A DNA stretch of 17,054 nucleotides from Minisyncoccota bacterium (lineage in GTDB: Bacteria; Patescibacteriota; Minisyncoccia; UBA6257; XYB1-36-10). Positions 1-7,432 of this stretch are shown here, piece by piece (the stretch's first letter is position 1; each line of letters begins with the position of its first letter). A program made the translations under genes and the position numbers. Under the pieces are notes generated by a model. It saw nothing but the letters and a program-made list of their open reading frames with translations, was not told the origin of the DNA and did not search any database. The stretch lies in contig JAQVXM010000008.1 of the NCBI GenBank assembly GCA_028709185.1, positions 1-17,054 of the forward strand. The letters run 5' to 3'.

Positions 1-1
1 T

Positions 2-442
2 TCTGACATCTCCACTTTAAATGAAGCTTTGAGTCTTTATGTTACCAATGTTAGTTCGCCTGATTTGGACGCTGGTATTTCTAGCTGTTCTAATAAATGT
101 TTTACTAATGCTTCTGGCGTCGCCGCTAATTGTGGCAGCCGGCATGCTGTTGCTCGAGTAACAACTATTGATTCTGATAGGACCGTTGACGGTACTGGTT
201 GGGTTCCGGTGGATTTTACCGATATTCCCGGTGGCTCTCCTCTTGCTGTTCTTCCTATTGATCCAACAAATGACGCTACTTACTTTTACTCCTATGCTTG
301 TGATAACACTAATATCACTTATGAACTTGATGTTGTCTTTGAAAGCACTAAGTATCTCACAACAGAGGATTATGACGCTAAAGACGGTGGAAGCTCGGCT
401 ACTACTTATGAAGTAGGTTCAGAACCAGGATTAGATATTTAA
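2..442 (+). CDS. Type IV pilin-like protein, 3' part only
   Basis: The reading frame is open from the first bases of the window and ends at TAA, so the N-terminal part, including any prepilin leader and hydrophobic helix, lies upstream. The visible 146 residues begin with SDISTLNEAL, which resembles the end of the conserved alpha-helix of CPR type IV pilin-like proteins (a DL-x-x-L-x-x-AL-x-x-Y pattern). The rest is a Ser/Thr/Asp-rich globular domain with a YFYSYACDN strand, as in the C-terminal beta-sheet of minor or major pilins. Four cysteines (CSNKC, NC, YAC) could form disulfides outside the cell. The TTG at 29 is not a credible start because the frame continues upstream. The pilus ATPase gene downstream supports the assignment. 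Whether this is a major pilin or a minor pseudopilin cannot be decided. Confidence 0.6.
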   Translation, partial: SDISTLNEALSLYVTNVSSPDLDAGISSCSNKCFTNASGVAANCGSRHAVARVTTIDSDRTVDGTGWVPVDFTDIPGGSPLAVLPIDPTNDATYFYSYACDNTNITYELDVVFESTKYLTTEDYDAKDGGSSATTYEVGSEPGLDI

Positions 443-446
443 TTTA

Positions 447-1061
447 ATGGTTTCTTTCTATTTTTCTCTTTCTGTTCTCCTAATTTTATTTTTAGTTCAA
501 ATCTTTAAACGAGACGCTTCTTTCAGAGCGTCTCGTTTCTTTTTCTTTTTTTCTATTTTTTTTCTCCTTCTTTTAAGAATTTATCTCGTCTTTGCCCAAT
601 ATAAAGTTTGGAAAACTAATCCTCTTACCGAAAAATTTCTTCCCCCTTTCAATAATTGGAGTTATCTTATTGAATTTTCTCTTACTCGTTTCTTTGCTCC
701 TTTTTTTGTTTCTCTTGTGTCTTCTCTTCTTCTTGTTTTTCTTTTGAAAAAAATAAATAAAAAATCACAGGAAAGATTATTTTATCCGGAAGAACCTTTT
801 CTTGCCGGATCTTCTCTCCTCCTCTCCGGCTATCCAGGACTTATTTTTTTCGTGATTTTTCTGTTTTTTTCTCAGCTTTTTATTTCTATTATTTTTTATT
901 TGATTTTTAAATTGCGTCTTTCTTCCGAATTGAAAGAACCTCCCAGAATTCCTTTTCTGTTTTTATGGGTGCCGTCTGCTTTTTTTGTTATAATAATAAG
1001 TAATTGGCTTGAAGGAATGGAAATATGGAAACTGCTTCAATTCACCTCTTTTAATTTTTAA
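447..1061 (+). CDS. Polytopic membrane protein, possible degenerate prepilin peptidase (A24-like) homologue
   Basis: This encodes a 204-residue, very hydrophobic protein with about five or six membrane segments (roughly 3-20, 31-50, 80-100, 117-155 as one or two, 168-187). I cannot name it with confidence. Its second half follows the layout of the C-terminal half of type IV prepilin peptidases. Residues 115-131 (PEEPFLAGSSLLLSGYP) lie where GGGDVKL..LGWPG would be, and RIPF at 167-170 matches the IPFGP motif before the last helix. The catalytic aspartates are absent, so if it is homologous it is unlikely to cut prepilins. It starts 4 bases after the pilin stop and ends 5 bases before the ATPase gene, which places it in the pilus locus. 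A terminator hairpin overlaps codons 21-31. The first alternative in-frame start I saw, GTG at 717, would remove two helices, so ATG 447 is preferred. Confidence 0.55.
   Translation: MVSFYFSLSVLLILFLVQIFKRDASFRASRFFFFFSIFFLLLLRIYLVFAQYKVWKTNPLTEKFLPPFNNWSYLIEFSLTRFFAPFFVSLVSSLLLVFLLKKINKKSQERLFYPEEPFLAGSSLLLSGYPGLIFFVIFLFFSQLFISIIFYLIFKLRLSSELKEPPRIPFLFLWVPSAFFVIIISNWLEGMEIWKLLQFTSFNF
507..550 (+). terminator. Intrinsic terminator after the pilin gene, inside the next reading frame
   Basis: A perfect 12-bp stem is formed by AAACGAGACGCT at 507-518 and AGCGTCTCGTTT at 527-538, with an 8-base loop. A T-rich tract (CTTTTTCTTTTTTTC) follows directly. It lies 65 bases after the pilin stop codon, the usual place for a rho-independent terminator. 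It also falls within codons 21-31 of the membrane protein gene that starts at 447. It probably ends most pilin transcripts and lets a fraction through to the assembly genes. Confidence 0.75.
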
Positions 1062-1066
1062 AATTT

Positions 1067-2779
1067 ATGTCTCAAATTCCTGCTGAAAAACTAAAAGAAT
1101 TTCTGATTCAGGATAAGCTTATCGGTTCTGAAGAATTCGATGCGCTTCTTTTAGAATCTATTCGTCTCGGACAAGATGTGGTTGATATTCTGATTTCTAA
1201 AAATATAATCTCTTCTAAATATTTTATCTCTCTTCTTTCTAGATATTTTGGCATTGAACACGCTGACATCAATATTGCTTCTCTTGATGAATCTCTCGTC
1301 CGTCTTTTGCCTGAAGACATAGCTAGATCTCGTCGCGCCGTGATTTTCAAAAAAAATGAAGACGGCTCTCTTGATGTGGCCATGGAAAATCCTAGCGATC
1401 TTGAAACGATTGAATTTCTTTCTAGTTTGTTAAAAACTTCTTTAAATCCGTTTCTCGCTACTTCTGATGATTTAAATCATATTTTTTCTGTCTATAGCCA
1501 AAAATTTACTAAAGATTTTAAGAAACTTATTGAAGAAAATATTCGTGCTTCTTTAGGGAGTAAATCTAAAGGATTGGAAGAAGCTGCTGCTGATGTTCCG
1601 ATTGTCGCTCTTGTCGATAATGTTGTTTCTTATGCTTTTTCTCTTGGTTCTTCTGATATTCATTTTGAACCTCTCGAAAATTTTATTCTTATCCGTTTTC
1701 GCGTTGATGGTATCTTGAGAGAAATTGTCCAAATTCCGGTTGATGTTCTTCTTCCGATGGTAGCGAGAATCAAACTCCTTTCCAGTCTTAAACTTGATGA
1801 ACATTCTAAGCCTCAGGATGGTCGTTTTCGCTATAAAATCGGTAAAGAGGTCATTGATGTCAGGGTTTCTATTATGCCGACTTTCCACGGTGAAAAAGCT
1901 GTTTTGCGTCTATTGCCTTCCACTCAAAAGCCAATGTCATTGGAAGAGCTTGGTATTGATGGAAGTTTAGTGCCTACGGTTAAAGAAAATATCAAAAAAT
2001 CTTTTGGTATGATTATTGTTTGTGGTCCGACAGGTTCCGGTAAAACTACCACGCTTTATTCGATTCTAAATATGTTGAATACTCCTGAAGTTAACATTGT
2101 CACCGTTGAAGATCCTATTGAATATGAAATAAAATATGTCAACCAAACTCAAATTAATGCAAAAGCCGGCATTACTTTTGCTAATGGTCTTCGTTCCATT
2201 CTTCGTCAGGATCCTAATATTATTTTAGTCGGTGAAATTCGCGACGAAGAAACTGCCGATATTTCCGTAAACGCGGCCTTGACTGGTCACCTTCTTCTTT
2301 CTTCTTTGCATACGAATGACGCTACGACTGCTATTCCTCGTCTTCTTGATATGAAAATTCCTCCTTTTTTGGTTTCCGCTGTTTTGAATATTATCATCGC
2401 TCAGCGTCTTGTCAGAAAAATTTGTTCTTCTTGTATTATTTCTTTTAAACCGGATCAAGAAACTATTTCTTCTATTAAACGTCAGTTGAAAGAAATAGAT
2501 CCTTCTGTCGAAGATCCGGTTATTCCTAAGACTCTTTATAAAGGTGCGGGTTGTCCCGTTTGTGGTGGCACTGGTTATAAAGGAAGAATCGGTATTTTTG
2601 AAATTTTGAATATTTCCGAAAATATTAGAAACCTTATTACTAACCGTGATTTTTCTCTCGATTTTTTAAAATCTCAAGCGAAAAAAGAAGGAATGTCAAC
2701 TATGTTTGAAGACGGCATTAAGAAAGCTGAACTTGGAGCCACTACTATAGAAGAAATTCTTCGTGTTATCCGCGAATAA
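1067..2779 (+). CDS. pilB: Type IV pilus assembly ATPase, PilB/GspE family
   Basis: This 570-residue cytoplasmic secretion ATPase powers pilin polymerisation as a hexamer at the inner face of the membrane. An N-terminal GspE/MshEN-like region covers about residues 1-150. The catalytic core follows, with Walker A GPTGSGKTT at 320-328, an Asp box VEDPIE at 347-352, Walker B GEIRDEE at 389-395 and a His box with H408 and H415 (LHTND). A zinc-binding tetracysteine (C453, C456, C496, C499) is typical of PilB and GspE and is absent from the retraction ATPase PilT. Length fits the family. The ATG has no Shine-Dalgarno sequence; only AT-rich bases precede it. The pilin and membrane protein genes upstream point to a pilus role rather than type II secretion. 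No pilC or pilT is in view. Confidence 0.93.
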   Translation: MSQIPAEKLKEFLIQDKLIGSEEFDALLLESIRLGQDVVDILISKNIISSKYFISLLSRYFGIEHADINIASLDESLVRLLPEDIARSRRAVIFKKNEDGSLDVAMENPSDLETIEFLSSLLKTSLNPFLATSDDLNHIFSVYSQKFTKDFKKLIEENIRASLGSKSKGLEEAAADVPIVALVDNVVSYAFSLGSSDIHFEPLENFILIRFRVDGILREIVQIPVDVLLPMVARIKLLSSLKLDEHSKPQDGRFRYKIGKEVIDVRVSIMPTFHGEKAVLRLLPSTQKPMSLEELGIDGSLVPTVKENIKKSFGMIIVCGPTGSGKTTTLYSILNMLNTPEVNIVTVEDPIEYEIKYVNQTQINAKAGITFANGLRSILRQDPNIILVGEIRDEETADISVNAALTGHLLLSSLHTNDATTAIPRLLDMKIPPFLVSAVLNIIIAQRLVRKICSSCIISFKPDQETISSIKRQLKEIDPSVEDPVIPKTLYKGAGCPVCGGTGYKGRIGIFEILNISENIRNLITNRDFSLDFLKSQAKKEGMSTMFEDGIKKAELGATTIEEILRVIRE

Positions 2780-2832
2780 TTTTTTCTGTTTTATGTTTAT
2801 TTTTATTAACATACTAAAATTTCTCCGTTTGT

Positions 2833-2844
2833 TGTAAAATTAAA
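2833..2844 (+). promoter_or_regulatory. Possible -10 region ahead of the transketolase genes
   Basis: TGTAAAATTAAA lies 74 bases before the transketolase N start. The same 12 bases recur at 14282-14293, just before another gene that needs its own promoter. No good -35 sits at 16-18 bases; TTAACA at 2806-2811 is 23 bases away. This is a weak call. Confidence 0.35.
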
Positions 2845-2887
2845 GCGTATTTAATTTTTTTTATTTTTATTTATTGAATTTATTTTA

Positions 2888-2912
2888 ATTTGAATATTGC
2901 GATTTGAATATT
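2888..2912 (+). repeat. 11-bp tandem direct repeat immediately before a start codon
   Basis: ATTTGAATATT occurs at 2888-2898 and again at 2902-2912, separated by GCG, with a 14-bp period. The second copy ends one base before the ATG at 2914. The repeat is exact. It could be a regulator-binding or translational element, or a chance product of AT-rich DNA. Confidence 0.6.
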
Positions 2913-2913
2913 T

Positions 2914-3768
2914 ATGCCTGAACTTTCGGAAAAAAAAATAAAATATCTGGAATTAATGGCTAACACCTTAAGACAGGATGTTGTTGAAATGCTGGCTTTG
3001 GCTGGTTCCGGTCATTCGGCTGGATCTCTTGGTATGGCCGATATTTTTTCTGCTCTTTATTTTTTTATTTTGAATCACAATCCTAAAAAACCAAATTGGC
3101 CGGACCGTGATTTTTTACTTCTCTCAAACGGTCACATTTGTCCTATTCTCTACGCTTCGCTTGCTCGTGCCGGTTATTTTCCCTTGGAAGAACTTAAAAC
3201 CTTGCGCAAACTCAATTCCCGACTGGAAGGTCATCCGCATCGGGGTCTTTTGCCTGGCGTGGAAATTTCCTCAGGCCCTTTGGGATCAGGTCTTTCTGAA
3301 GCTATTGGCATTGCTCTTTCTTTAAAAATAGATAAAAAGAAAAATCATGTTTTTTGTCTAATGTCTGACGGAGAACAAAATTGTGGCAATACTTGGGAAG
3401 CTGTCATGCTTGCTGGAAAATATCATCTAAATAATCTTACTGCTTTTATAGATCGGAATAATATTCAAATCAGTGGTTTTACTGAAAATGTTATGCCTAT
3501 CGAATCTCTTCGCAGAAAATATGAATCTTTTAATTGGCAAGTTCTTGAAATTGACGGTCATAATCTTGAATCGATTGTAGATGCTATAAATGAAGCTAAA
3601 GCTATTTTTGAACGTCCCACTGTTATTATTGCGCACACTATTCCTGGTAAAGGTGTTGATTTTATGGAAAGCGATTTTACTTGGCATGGCAAATCTCCGA
3701 CGGAACATGAAGCGAAAATCGCCTTAAAAAAACTCCGCACTTTAAGTGGTCGTCTTGAAGAAGAATAA
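2914..3768 (+). CDS. tktA: Transketolase, N-terminal (thiamine diphosphate-binding) subunit
   Basis: This 284-residue subunit covers the pyrophosphate-binding half of a split transketolase, which moves two-carbon units between sugar phosphates in the non-oxidative pentose phosphate pathway. Recognisable motifs are GSGHSAGSLGMAD near residue 30, SNGH, GHPHRGLLPGVE followed by GPLGSGLSEAIG, and the metal/ThDP loop starting SDGEQNCGNTWEA at residue 151 and running to the NN and DRNN pairs about 25-30 residues later. Length is usual for the N-terminal subunit of two-gene transketolases. The partner half follows after 56 bases. The start has no Shine-Dalgarno sequence and is preceded by a tandem repeat. 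A related ThDP enzyme subunit is possible, but the two-gene layout and motifs favour transketolase. Confidence 0.9.
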   Translation: MPELSEKKIKYLELMANTLRQDVVEMLALAGSGHSAGSLGMADIFSALYFFILNHNPKKPNWPDRDFLLLSNGHICPILYASLARAGYFPLEELKTLRKLNSRLEGHPHRGLLPGVEISSGPLGSGLSEAIGIALSLKIDKKKNHVFCLMSDGEQNCGNTWEAVMLAGKYHLNNLTAFIDRNNIQISGFTENVMPIESLRRKYESFNWQVLEIDGHNLESIVDAINEAKAIFERPTVIIAHTIPGKGVDFMESDFTWHGKSPTEHEAKIALKKLRTLSGRLEEE

Positions 3769-3824
3769 TTTTTTCCGGTTTTTATTTTTTTCAACTTTTA
3801 AAAATTTTCTAATTTTTAGCTAAT

Positions 3825-4820
3825 ATGTTAAACGACAAACTAAAACTTAATAAAAACATTTTTAATAATCCGGAACGCCGCGCTCTTCGTGATGGCTTTG
3901 GCGAGGGTTTGGTTTTAGCTGGAGAAGAAAATAAAAATGTAGTCGCTCTTTCTGCTGATCTCGAGGAATCCACCCGCATTTCCGATTTTAAAAATCTTTT
4001 TAACGAACGTTTCTTTGAAGTCGGTGTTGCTGAACAAAATCTTGCCGCCGTCGCTTCTGGTTTTGGTATTTCTGGAAAAATTCCTTTCATTTCTTCTTAT
4101 GCTGTTTTTTCTCCTGGTCGCAATTGGGAGCAAATCAGAACCACTATTTGTTTGAATGATTCTAATGTAAAAATTGCCGGTCATCACGCCGGTCTTTCCG
4201 TTGGTCCTGATGGTGGTTCTCATCAGGCTTTGGAAGATCTTGCTCTTATGCGTGTTCTTCCCGGTTTGCGTATTTTTATTCCTTGTGACGCTCTTGAAGC
4301 TAAACGCATGACTATTGCTGCCTCTAAAATTTATGGCCCTATTTATCTTCGTTTTGCTCGCGCCTCCACTCCCGTTATTACTTCCGAAGAAACTCCTTTT
4401 AATCCCGGTTCTTCTTATCTTTTGTGGGAATCAAATCTTCGCGCTAAAACTGAAGTTGCTATTATCGGCGCCGGTCCTATTCTCTATGAAGCTCTTCTTG
4501 CCGCTCGTGAACTTGAATCTGAAAAAATTCCTGTTTCTGTTTTGAATCTCCACACTTTAAAGCCGTTTGATGAATCGGCTGTTTTAGAACTTGCTAAAAA
4601 AACTAAAGCCATAGTCTCAGTCGAGGAACATCAAATTTCAGGCGGTCTTGGCTCTGCTATTTCCGAACTGCTCTCTAAAAAATATCCTATTCCTATGGAA
4701 TTTGTCGGTGTTAATGATTCTTTCGGTGAATCAGGCCAACCCGATGAACTTATTAAAAAATATGGTTTAGACAGCCGTTCCATTATAAAAGCCGTCAAAA
4801 AAGTTATTAAAAGAAAATAA
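3825..4820 (+). CDS. tktB: Transketolase, C-terminal subunit
   Basis: This 331-residue protein holds the pyrimidine-binding domain and the C-terminal regulatory domain of transketolase, and would pair with the product of the gene before it. GVAEQN carries the glutamate (E70) that activates thiamine diphosphate. HHAGLSVGPDGGSHQALEDLALMR and the region around PCDALEA are typical of the pyrimidine domain. Residues from about 190 (EVAIIGAGPILYEAL onward) form the C-terminal alpha/beta domain with VEEHQISGGLGSAI. The 56-base AT-rich gap, with stop codons and a separate ATG, shows a true two-gene arrangement and not a frameshifted single gene. No Shine-Dalgarno sequence is present. The gene symbol follows the split-transketolase convention. 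Confidence 0.9.
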   Translation: MLNDKLKLNKNIFNNPERRALRDGFGEGLVLAGEENKNVVALSADLEESTRISDFKNLFNERFFEVGVAEQNLAAVASGFGISGKIPFISSYAVFSPGRNWEQIRTTICLNDSNVKIAGHHAGLSVGPDGGSHQALEDLALMRVLPGLRIFIPCDALEAKRMTIAASKIYGPIYLRFARASTPVITSEETPFNPGSSYLLWESNLRAKTEVAIIGAGPILYEALLAARELESEKIPVSVLNLHTLKPFDESAVLELAKKTKAIVSVEEHQISGGLGSAISELLSKKYPIPMEFVGVNDSFGESGQPDELIKKYGLDSRSIIKAVKKVIKRK

Positions 4821-4876
4821 CTTATTATTTTTTTATTTTTAATTTTAAACACTCTCTAAAATTTTAATTTTTATTT

Positions 4877-5908
4877 ATGTCTTGGAATTTTTTAAACTTT
4901 AACAATCAAGATATTTTAACTGTTGGCACGGCTACTGTTGATATTTTTTTAAAAACCGAAATTTTGCCTAATAAATCGGAAGGGGAGGGAAAACTTTGTT
5001 TTTCTCTCGGTGATAAAATAGGCGCCTCTTCTGAAATATTTTCCGGTGGTGGAGCAACTAACGCTGCTGTTTCTTTCGCCCGTCTTGGTTTCAAAACTTC
5101 TTCTTTTTTTAGAATAGGTTCCGATCTCTTTGGTCAGTTTATTTTAAAAGATTTGGAAAAAGAAAATATTATTTCCTATCCTGTAAAAATGGAAAAAGAA
5201 GGAACTGATCGCTCTTTAATTCTTATCTCTAAAAATGGTAGTCGCGTTATCCTTGTTTCTCGTTCAAAAAATACATTTTTTTCTAAAAACTCTTTTTCTG
5301 AAAATGGTTTTCGCCCCGCTTGGGCCTATCTTTCTCCCGGTAATTTTCCTTTTCCTTTCCTTCTTTCTTTGTCTGAAGAGTTAAGAAAAAAAGGAACTAA
5401 GTTGGCCATCAATCCTTCTAAAAATCTTCTCTCTCTAGGTTCTAAAAAATTAAAACCGCTCTTTCAAAAAATGTCTGTCGTTATTTTAAATCGCGAAGAA
5501 GCTAGTCTCTTAACCGGAATTCCTTATGGGAACGAGAGAGATATTTTTAAAAAATTTGATACTCTTATCGGCGGTTTGGCTGTTATGACGGACGGAAAAA
5601 AAGGAGTGTCGGTTTCTGATGGAAAAACTTTTTGGCGCTCCGGTATTTTTAAAAATAAAAAAATAGAAGATCGCACTGGCGCGGGTGATGCTTTCGGTTC
5701 TGGTTTTGTTGCCGGTCTCGTCCGTTCTAAAGAAAGCTGTCAAAAGGGGATTTGCGGTAAAGAAAATATTGAATTTGCCATCCGTCTCGGTTCGGCTAAT
5801 GCTACTTCTGTTGTTGAATCTTTAGGTGCAAAATCAGGCCTCCTTACTTTTAAAGAATTTAATTCTTCGCGTTTTAAAAATTTAAAAATTTATTCCAAAA
5901 AAATTTAA
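4877..5908 (+). CDS. PfkB-family (ribokinase-like) carbohydrate kinase
   Basis: This 343-residue ATP-dependent sugar or nucleoside kinase belongs to the PfkB/ribokinase superfamily. The N-terminal motif GGGATNAAVSFARLG (residues about 56-70) and the C-terminal signature DRTGAGDAFGSGF, with catalytic base D271, are both intact. VVILNREEASLLTGI is the usual NxxE metal/phosphate region. The substrate cannot be read from sequence: ribose, fructose 6-phosphate, adenosine and ADP-heptose-like substrates are all used by the family. Position after the split transketolase suggests a pentose or hexose feeding the pentose phosphate pathway, which is inference. The gap to the previous gene is 56 bases, and no separate promoter is obvious, so it is probably co-transcribed. 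ATG is preceded only by AT-rich bases. Confidence 0.88.
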   Translation: MSWNFLNFNNQDILTVGTATVDIFLKTEILPNKSEGEGKLCFSLGDKIGASSEIFSGGGATNAAVSFARLGFKTSSFFRIGSDLFGQFILKDLEKENIISYPVKMEKEGTDRSLILISKNGSRVILVSRSKNTFFSKNSFSENGFRPAWAYLSPGNFPFPFLLSLSEELRKKGTKLAINPSKNLLSLGSKKLKPLFQKMSVVILNREEASLLTGIPYGNERDIFKKFDTLIGGLAVMTDGKKGVSVSDGKTFWRSGIFKNKKIEDRTGAGDAFGSGFVAGLVRSKESCQKGICGKENIEFAIRLGSANATSVVESLGAKSGLLTFKEFNSSRFKNLKIYSKKI

Positions 5909-5917
5909 AAATTTTTT

Positions 5918-6058
5918 ATGAAAACCAAAAATTATTCCAAACTTGGCAATAAAAAAAATGTGGCTTATCGTACCCCTTCCTCCTTCCGTTCTATGTTCGG
6001 GTTTCATAAACGCCAAAAAAATTTGCCTTTGAATAATTTCCGAAAAATAAAAAAATAA
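5918..6058 (+). CDS. Small basic peptide of unknown function, 46 residues
   Basis: An ATG 9 bases after the sugar kinase stop opens a 46-codon frame ending at TAA. The product is rich in Lys, Arg and Asn with almost no acidic residues (start MKTKNYSKLG, middle RTPSSFRSMFGF, end NNFRKIKK). No membrane segment or cysteine is present. The composition is like that of a nucleic-acid-binding or ribosome-associated peptide, but I do not recognise a family and it does not match L34, L36, S21 or THX. Evidence that it is real: it fills the gap neatly, it starts at the same spacing as its neighbours, and its G+C is higher than the flanking non-coding bases. It could still be chance. Confidence 0.45.
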   Translation: MKTKNYSKLGNKKNVAYRTPSSFRSMFGFHKRQKNLPLNNFRKIKK

Positions 6059-6082
6059 AATTTTTATTGTGGATAATTTTTT

Positions 6083-6119
6083 AAAAAACACTCGCTTGAA
6101 ATAAAACGAGCTATTTTTT
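6083..6119 (+). terminator. Weak possible terminator before the next promoter
   Basis: CTCG at 6091-6094 can pair with CGAG at 6107-6110. A run of six A at 6083-6088 can pair with six T at 6114-6119 around an internal loop. The stem is short and the loop is 12 bases, so it would be a poor terminator. It is noted because it sits between the sugar-kinase cluster and a new promoter at 6121. Confidence 0.3.
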
Positions 6120-6120
6120 A

Positions 6121-6129
6121 TGTTATAAT
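6121..6129 (+). promoter_or_regulatory. Extended -10 promoter for the 6137 gene
   Basis: TGTTATAAT is an exact TGnTATAAT extended -10 element. It ends 7 bases before the ATG at 6137, so transcription would start at or next to the start codon, giving a leaderless or nearly leaderless mRNA. TTGAAA at 6096-6101 lies 22 bases upstream, too far for a normal -35. The same 12 bases (TGTTATAATTTA) occur at 8681. Confidence 0.65.
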
Positions 6130-6136
6130 TTATTTT

Positions 6137-7381
6137 ATGAAATCTTCTGGTTTGGAAAAAATTTCTCGACTTCTTGGAATTGACTCTTCTTTTCTTTCGG
6201 AAGTTGATGATTTTCTTTCTGAAAAAACAGGTAAAAAAGGTGTTTTTGACCTCATCTCGCTCGAAAAAGAAAAAAAAATCGAAGAAGCTTTCAATTTTCT
6301 TGGTCTTGACCCCGACTCTTCTTTTCTTTCGGTAAAAATTGCTTTACTTAAAAAAGCTGAAGAGGGAAATAACTCCCTTTCTTTTCTTCTTGGTTATCCT
6401 GATTTGAATTCTTCTTCCGGTCGCGCCAAAATCGCTGATTTTATTAAGGAAACCCGCGGATTGCCCTCTGGTTTTTTTCTTAAGGAATCCAAAGCTCGAG
6501 AACTTTTAATTTCCAACCCTCCTTTAAAAGTTCTTAAATTTTTAGGATATAAAACTATTGAAGAAGCTCTTTCCAAAGAAGATCTTTTTGAACTTTTTGC
6601 CTCCCTTCGTTTTATTGAGGATTCCACCTGGTTGAATAACGTCTTTTTTAAAAAATATCTTTCTCTTTCTCCGACTGATTTTGAAGTTAGAAAAATAAAA
6701 TTAATCTGCTTAAATGAAAAATGGAGAAGTTCTGCTGTTGAATTTGTTAAACACAAAAGGCATAATATCACTCACTTGAAAGAACTTGGAGCTATTTTCC
6801 TTCTTCCTTTTTCCGCTAATCTTGACGGTGAAATTTTAAGGACTGTCGGACTTCTTTTTCATTATCTCGAAGAAGTTCCTTTTTATTCCGGCATTATAAA
6901 AAAACTTGGAGAAAATAAATTCGATTTTTCTTCTAATCTTGCTTCTCTTTTAAGGGGTGATGTTTTGGAAGATCGTCCGAAAGAAAAAAACGCTTGGCTT
7001 GTCATTCAGCGTTATCTTGAAAAAGACAATCCCCGAGATTGGCGTCTTTTTTTTCCTCATATAAATACGGAATCTCTCTTGTATTCAAAAGCTTATCTGA
7101 AGCTTGGCGCGCTTTGCTCTTCTTTTCCCGTTCTTAAAAATTCTCTTTCTTTTTGGAATGAGATGGATTGGGTGGCGGATTTTTTTGTTGGTGAAAAATC
7201 TCCTTTAAGTTTTGATCTTCTTGATAATTCTATGTCGCTGGTAGAAAAAAATGGCGGAAAAAATTTTTTCTATCATGAACATGAAGCTTTGTGGAATAAA
7301 ATTTTTGTTTCTTTTTTCGACTTTAGTCTTCTTGCAAAAAACGCTTCGTCAAATATTCTGCATGGTTTTTTTCTTCCTTGA
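6137..7381 (+). CDS. Conserved-looking protein of unknown function, 414 residues
   Basis: I do not recognise a named domain. The protein appears soluble and largely alpha-helical, with no signal peptide and no clear membrane helix. Conserved-looking blocks are KVLKFLGY near residue 133, an ELFASLRFIED segment near 155, VKHKRHNITHLKELG near 208, a LLRGDVLEDRP segment near 272, DWRLFFPH near 300 and LSFWNEMDWVADFF near 340. From memory these resemble an uncharacterised family common in CPR genomes; a search would be needed to confirm. It ends in TGA, the only TGA stop in the window. The FtsA-like gene follows in the same frame, 17 codons after this stop. Its own extended -10 promoter lies just before the ATG. 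Linkage to the two next genes suggests an envelope or division role, which is inference. Confidence 0.75.
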   Translation: MKSSGLEKISRLLGIDSSFLSEVDDFLSEKTGKKGVFDLISLEKEKKIEEAFNFLGLDPDSSFLSVKIALLKKAEEGNNSLSFLLGYPDLNSSSGRAKIADFIKETRGLPSGFFLKESKARELLISNPPLKVLKFLGYKTIEEALSKEDLFELFASLRFIEDSTWLNNVFFKKYLSLSPTDFEVRKIKLICLNEKWRSSAVEFVKHKRHNITHLKELGAIFLLPFSANLDGEILRTVGLLFHYLEEVPFYSGIIKKLGENKFDFSSNLASLLRGDVLEDRPKEKNAWLVIQRYLEKDNPRDWRLFFPHINTESLLYSKAYLKLGALCSSFPVLKNSLSFWNEMDWVADFFVGEKSPLSFDLLDNSMSLVEKNGGKNFFYHEHEALWNKIFVSFFDFSLLAKNASSNILHGFFLP

Positions 7382-7403
7382 TTTTATGACTCTTTATCCT
7401 TAT

Positions 7404-7411
7404 TGTATAAT
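7404..7411 (+). promoter_or_regulatory. -10 promoter for the FtsA/PilM-like gene
   Basis: TGTATAAT lies 21 bases before the ATG at 7433, with a consensus TATAAT at 7406-7411. The expected transcript start is near 7418, leaving a leader of about 15 bases. AAAAGG at 7415-7420 is a possible but distant ribosome binding site. This argues against the upstream in-frame TTG at 7403 as the translation start, since that codon lies upstream of the expected transcript start. Confidence 0.6.
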
Positions 7412-7432
7412 TATCAAAAGGCATTGCGACTA

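Noticed and set aside
3769..3824. The two transketolase genes as one gene broken by a frameshift.
   Set aside because: The gap is 56 bases of AT-rich DNA with a proper stop and a new ATG, and both halves end at natural domain borders. Two-subunit transketolases are well known.
7403..7432. TTG at 7403 as the start of the FtsA/PilM-like gene.
   Set aside because: It lies within the TGTATAAT promoter element, upstream of the expected transcript start. ATG 7433 gives a natural N-terminus.
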